A DNA stretch of 64,000 nucleotides from Bugula neritina (taxonomy: Eukaryota; Bryozoa; Gymnolaemata; Cheilostomatida; Bugulidae): assembly GCA_964035545.1 (NCBI GenBank), contig OZ037768.1:16585375-16649374 (forward strand). The letters are read 5' to 3'. A model generated the notes under the pieces. It made no database searches. It was not told where the DNA came from and was given only the letters and a program-made list of their open reading frames with translations. Below are positions 60,941-64,000 of the stretch, piece by piece. Position 1 is the stretch's first letter; each line of letters begins with the position of its first letter. The position numbers and the translations under genes are program-made.

Positions 60941-61171
60941 TATTTTGATCTTCTAGCTTTATTCTGTGTATATTTACATATTACAAAATTTTATAGTTGT
61001 AAGAAACATAGTGGCAAATTTATCTGACAAATGCACATCGTTTTTGTGTACGAAACTACTAGTAATAAATGCCATTATATTAATCAAATCTCATTTTATT
61101 TCTTCTAATGTCTACGCTCTAGATTTATTTCTATAGAGCACTCTAGTAACGTTTTATAAACACTCATTTTA
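60941..61171 (+). repeat. Left direct repeat (pseudo-LTR) of the intact PLE
   Basis: 231 bp, about 96% identical to 63,370-63,600 by eye. The differences lie in the first 130 bp; the last 120 bp or so are identical. Direct repeats at both ends are typical of Penelope-like elements. Confidence 0.85.
61008..61078 (+). ncRNA. Decayed hammerhead ribozyme in the left PLE repeat
   Basis: Same layout as the right copy, but the core reads CTGACAA (61024-61030) instead of CTGANGA. The G at core position 8 is lost, and the first pair of stem II is A/C. By the known role of that G in catalysis it should be inactive. Confidence 0.6.
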
Positions 61172-61218
61172 CTATTTTACGCTCCTTTAAGTAGAGCACT
61201 CTATTTATAAACTGCAAA

Positions 61219-63339
61219 ATGGAACAACTAAGATTTGATTATTCAACTATGAATATACCGATTCCATCACAATCACTGTATATACGGAGACTGATCCAAT
61301 ACACAGAATCTTTAGTCATCAGAATGAGATGGGCTGCCTTCTTCTTCCTAAATCCTGACTCTAGATCTAGCATGAAGGAAACTTATGGATTCAGGTCTAA
61401 AAAGTCCCCACCACAGATCACAGCTATGCAAAGTTTCGAACAAGGATTAGCTGACATGATCCGATCTGTTAAGTTTAGACATGTCCACAATACTTTTCAA
61501 GACAAGCTATCCTCCGACATCAAGCATAAAATAACCATGAGCGACAATATAATAGTGCCTGCAGACAAAAGCAACAATTTCTACAAAATGGACAAAGAAT
61601 CGTATGACAGACTCTTAACTAACAACATCACTAAAACCTATAAGAAAATATCAAATGACAAAGTCTCCAACATCACTAGTGAGAACAAAGCCATGGCTGA
61701 ACAATTGGAACTTGATGACAGAATTACTATAACAGCTAAGAAACCCGCCTTCATTACTATCAAGGATCATAAGGCTAACTACATAACTAACCCCACCTGC
61801 CGCCTTATTAACCCCACTAAACCAGAGATAGGTAGGGTGAGTAAACAACTACTTGACAGAATTAATACATCGATAAACAGCAAACTTGGCCTAAGTCAGT
61901 GGAAAAGCACATCTGCAGTTTTACATTGGTTTGACAATTTGACCACCACAAACAGGCACTCTTTTATCGTGTTCGATATTGTGGAATTTTATCCATCTAT
62001 ATCGCCAAAGCTACTATCTGATGCTCTCGACTTTGCCAACTTGCATACTACAGTCAGCAACCATGAACGGAATATCATATTGCACACAAAAAAATCCATA
62101 TTGGTGCATGACAACTCATTTTGGGGTAAAAGGCAATCAGATAATTTGTTTGACGTCACTATGGGCTCACATGATGGTGCTGAAACATGTGAATTAGTAG
62201 GATTATTTTTGTTAAGTACAATCTCAAAAAAGTTCAAAGCTAACATTGGACTATATCGAGACGATGGGCTAGGTGTAACAGATCTTAAACCACAACTAGC
62301 TGAAAAACTGAAAAAAGATCTTTGCATATTATTCCAGTCACACGGTCTAAAGATCACCATAGATGTAAATATTAAGACAACTGACTATTTAGATGTCACC
62401 CTAGATCTGGTCAAGAAACATCATACACCATACTCCAAGCCCAACAACATCCCTCTGTATGTACACAAAGACTCTAACCATCTTCCCAGCATACTGAAAA
62501 ACATACCAGAATCTATAAACCGCAGACTTTGTGACATATCTACCAATGAAACTATCTTCAACAATGCCACCCCACTATATCAAGATGCTTTGGCTAAAAG
62601 CGGATATGACTACCAACTCAAATACAAAGACTATACTGACAACACCAATACAAGCATCAAACCCATCAGACAAAGACAAGTCATCTGGTACAATCCACCT
62701 TATAGCCGCAATGTAAAGACGAAAATCGGCTCCATATACCTCAAGCTGATAAAAGATATATTCAACACCAAACACCCACTGCACAAAATATTTAATAAAA
62801 ACACACTCAAACTCAGCTACAGTTGCTGCCCAAATTTAGAGCAGACCATCACTGCTCACAACAAAAGTGTTACTAAATGCAACACCACCCCTATATCACA
62901 GGCAGGCTGTAACTGTAGAAATGTAAAGACATGCCCGCTCCCAGGAGAATGCACCACCCCAAACATTGTGTACCAGGCCAAAGTATCCGTCTCATCAAAA
63001 GATACTGCCGAAACATATATAGGAATTTCCTCCACTGCATTCAAGGCAAGATATTACAAATACCTTGCTTCTTTCAGACACCCAACCAAGCGCATGCAAA
63101 CTGAGTTGAGCAAACACATCTGGACCTTAAAAGACAAAGGTCTGGATTTTACCATATCCTGGAAAATTCTCAGAAAAGCTCAACCATACAACAACAACAC
63201 TAAAATCTGTCAGCTATGCTCATGGGAAAAATTTTTCATTCTTTATAAGCCACAGTTGTCTTCCCTCAATAAGCGCTATGACTTTTTATCCATATGCAGA
63301 CATGGTAGTAAATTTTTACTCAAGAATGCTGTAACATAG
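61219..63339 (+). CDS. Penelope-like element RT with GIY-YIG nuclease, intact
   Basis: 706 codons without a break. RT motifs: IVFDIVEFYPSISP (A, about residue 250), MGSHDGAETCELVG (B, about 315), LYRDDGLG (C, about 345), TTDYLDVTLDL (later palm). A Cys cluster (CNCRNVKTCPLPGEC, about 575) precedes the C-terminal GIY-YIG endonuclease: NIVYQA, ETYIGISSTAFKARYY, then CQLCSWEKF and CRHG. The usual RYxxH segment has Tyr (KYLASF) where the truncated relative has His (HKASF). It copies its RNA into DNA at a nick made by the nuclease, as known for PLEs. It lies in intron 2 of zinc-finger gene E and may still be active. Confidence 0.9.
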   Translation: MEQLRFDYSTMNIPIPSQSLYIRRLIQYTESLVIRMRWAAFFFLNPDSRSSMKETYGFRSKKSPPQITAMQSFEQGLADMIRSVKFRHVHNTFQDKLSSDIKHKITMSDNIIVPADKSNNFYKMDKESYDRLLTNNITKTYKKISNDKVSNITSENKAMAEQLELDDRITITAKKPAFITIKDHKANYITNPTCRLINPTKPEIGRVSKQLLDRINTSINSKLGLSQWKSTSAVLHWFDNLTTTNRHSFIVFDIVEFYPSISPKLLSDALDFANLHTTVSNHERNIILHTKKSILVHDNSFWGKRQSDNLFDVTMGSHDGAETCELVGLFLLSTISKKFKANIGLYRDDGLGVTDLKPQLAEKLKKDLCILFQSHGLKITIDVNIKTTDYLDVTLDLVKKHHTPYSKPNNIPLYVHKDSNHLPSILKNIPESINRRLCDISTNETIFNNATPLYQDALAKSGYDYQLKYKDYTDNTNTSIKPIRQRQVIWYNPPYSRNVKTKIGSIYLKLIKDIFNTKHPLHKIFNKNTLKLSYSCCPNLEQTITAHNKSVTKCNTTPISQAGCNCRNVKTCPLPGECTTPNIVYQAKVSVSSKDTAETYIGISSTAFKARYYKYLASFRHPTKRMQTELSKHIWTLKDKGLDFTISWKILRKAQPYNNNTKICQLCSWEKFFILYKPQLSSLNKRYDFLSICRHGSKFLLKNAVT

Positions 63340-63369
63340 CCAATTAATTACAATGCTACCTCTTTGTTG

Positions 63370-63600
63370 TATTTTGATCTTCTAGCTTTAATCTGTGTAT
63401 ATTTACATATTACATTATTTATAGTTGTAAGCAATCATAGTGGCTAATTTATCTGACGAGTGCACATCGTTCTTGTGTACGAAACTACTAGTAATAAATG
63501 CCATTATATTAATCAAATCTCATTTTATTTCTTCTAATGTCTACGCTCTAGATTTATTTCTATAGAGCACTCTAGTAACGTTTTATAAACACTCATTTTA
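63370..63600 (+). repeat. Right direct repeat (pseudo-LTR) of the intact PLE
   Basis: Second copy of the 231-bp repeat, starting 31 bases after the ORF stop and ending at a (TA)n tract (63,601-63,621). Confidence 0.85.
63437..63507 (+). ncRNA. Hammerhead ribozyme (type I), apparently intact
   Basis: Core CTGACGA (63453-63459). Stem II is GTGCAC with GTGTAC (63460-65, 63475-80) and a 9-nt loop. GAAA is at 63481-63484. Stem III is 3 bp (ACT/AGT) with a 3-nt loop. Cleavage is expected after A63493. Stem I is 6 bp (ATTTAT with ATAAAT), an asymmetric internal loop (CTA against G), then 7 more pairs (ATAGTGG with CCATTAT, one G-U). All conserved core bases are present. The ribozyme would cut the element's own RNA. 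Confidence 0.8.
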
Positions 63601-63770
63601 TTATATATATATATATATATACAGGAGCAAGAGATCCAAATACATGTGTTGTCTTTTTCAACTACAAAAATGAAATTACATAACAGCAACTATTTTATGT
63701 AAAAGTAAAAACTAAAACAATCGTTAAAAAGTTGTAAGTGCTACTTATATTGCTTTTTTGTGTTTTGTAG

Positions 63771-64000
63771 ATGGAGAACAAACTTATTGGAATGAAAGAA
63801 ACACTTTTGATAGTCTGGTGAATCTATTGAGTAAAGGAGCAGATGAATACAACTCCAACAGAATTACAGAAAATCACACTAGTAATAATATGCATGTGAC
63901 TGCAAGTATGCTGCTACATGCATGTAGCATACTTGAAGACTCTTTTGATCAAAAGGAAAATCTAGATATTCCAGCAAGTAATAAAAGTAACCAGGGAAAA
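63771..64000 (+). CDS. Zinc-finger gene E, exon 3 (start; runs off the window)
   Basis: After GTGTTTTGTAG: GEQTYWNERNTFDSLVNLL, SKGADEYNSNRI, TASMLLHACSILEDSFDQ, matching the start of exon 3 in A, B and C. Phase 1 joins it to exon 2 over a 4.8-kb intron filled with transposons. The fingers themselves should follow after position 64,000. Confidence 0.8.

Overview
This is a window of animal genomic DNA: AT-rich, intron-bearing and full of repeats. Spliced genes with GT-AG introns, TGEKPF-linked C2H2 zinc fingers, a RING/B-box (TRIM-type) gene and a Ly6/uPAR domain gene all point to a metazoan. The mix of Penelope-like retroelements with GIY-YIG nucleases, Ty3/gypsy elements, MITEs and very long dinucleotide tracts suggests a non-bilaterian or other invertebrate, such as a sponge or cnidarian. 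The species cannot be fixed from the sequence.

Layout. 1-2.0 kb: 3' end of a dead Ty3/gypsy pol gene broken by MITEs. 2.1-6.1 kb: the first three coding exons of a TRIM-like gene on the minus strand, with a GA-rich satellite and a Harbinger-type MITE in intron 1. 8.0-8.9 kb: a 5'-truncated Penelope-like element (PLE) between TA and CA tracts, with a hammerhead ribozyme after its ORF. 9-28 kb and 34-43 kb: several direct and inverted copies of a multi-kb unit. The unit carries a three-exon C2H2 zinc-finger gene (copies A minus, B plus, C minus, D minus and truncated, E plus) and, upstream on the same strand, short acidic Ser-rich exons, each ending in its own stop. 31.5-32.2 kb: a complete three-exon secreted Ly6/uPAR gene on the minus strand. 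43.0-44.7 kb: about 1.18 kb of pure (TG)n and a long (TA)n. 44.9-50.6 kb: a GC-richer, multiply broken Ty3/gypsy element with a tRNA-Leu primer-binding site. It is followed by a GC-rich broken ORF with a C2H2 finger (50.6-52.1 kb). 53.3-57.0 kb: a 3.7-kb foldback DNA transposon whose empty site survives in two paralogous copies of the unit. 58.4-64.0 kb: zinc-finger gene E. Its second intron holds a decayed gypsy copy and, inside or beside it, an intact-ORF PLE flanked by 231-bp direct repeats, each with a hammerhead ribozyme motif.

How it fits together. Most of the window is one locally expanding family: a zinc-finger gene plus acidic exons copied at least five times in both orientations, with copies in different states of decay. 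A lacks its first exon, B has a lost Cys and a frameshift, D is cut off in exon 2, and E is split by transposons. Layers of mobile elements are nested on top. The strongest unusual signals are the hammerhead ribozymes in the PLE repeats, the zinc-finger family with its unrecognised N-terminal region, the array of exons that each end in a stop, and the foldback element with perfect empty sites.
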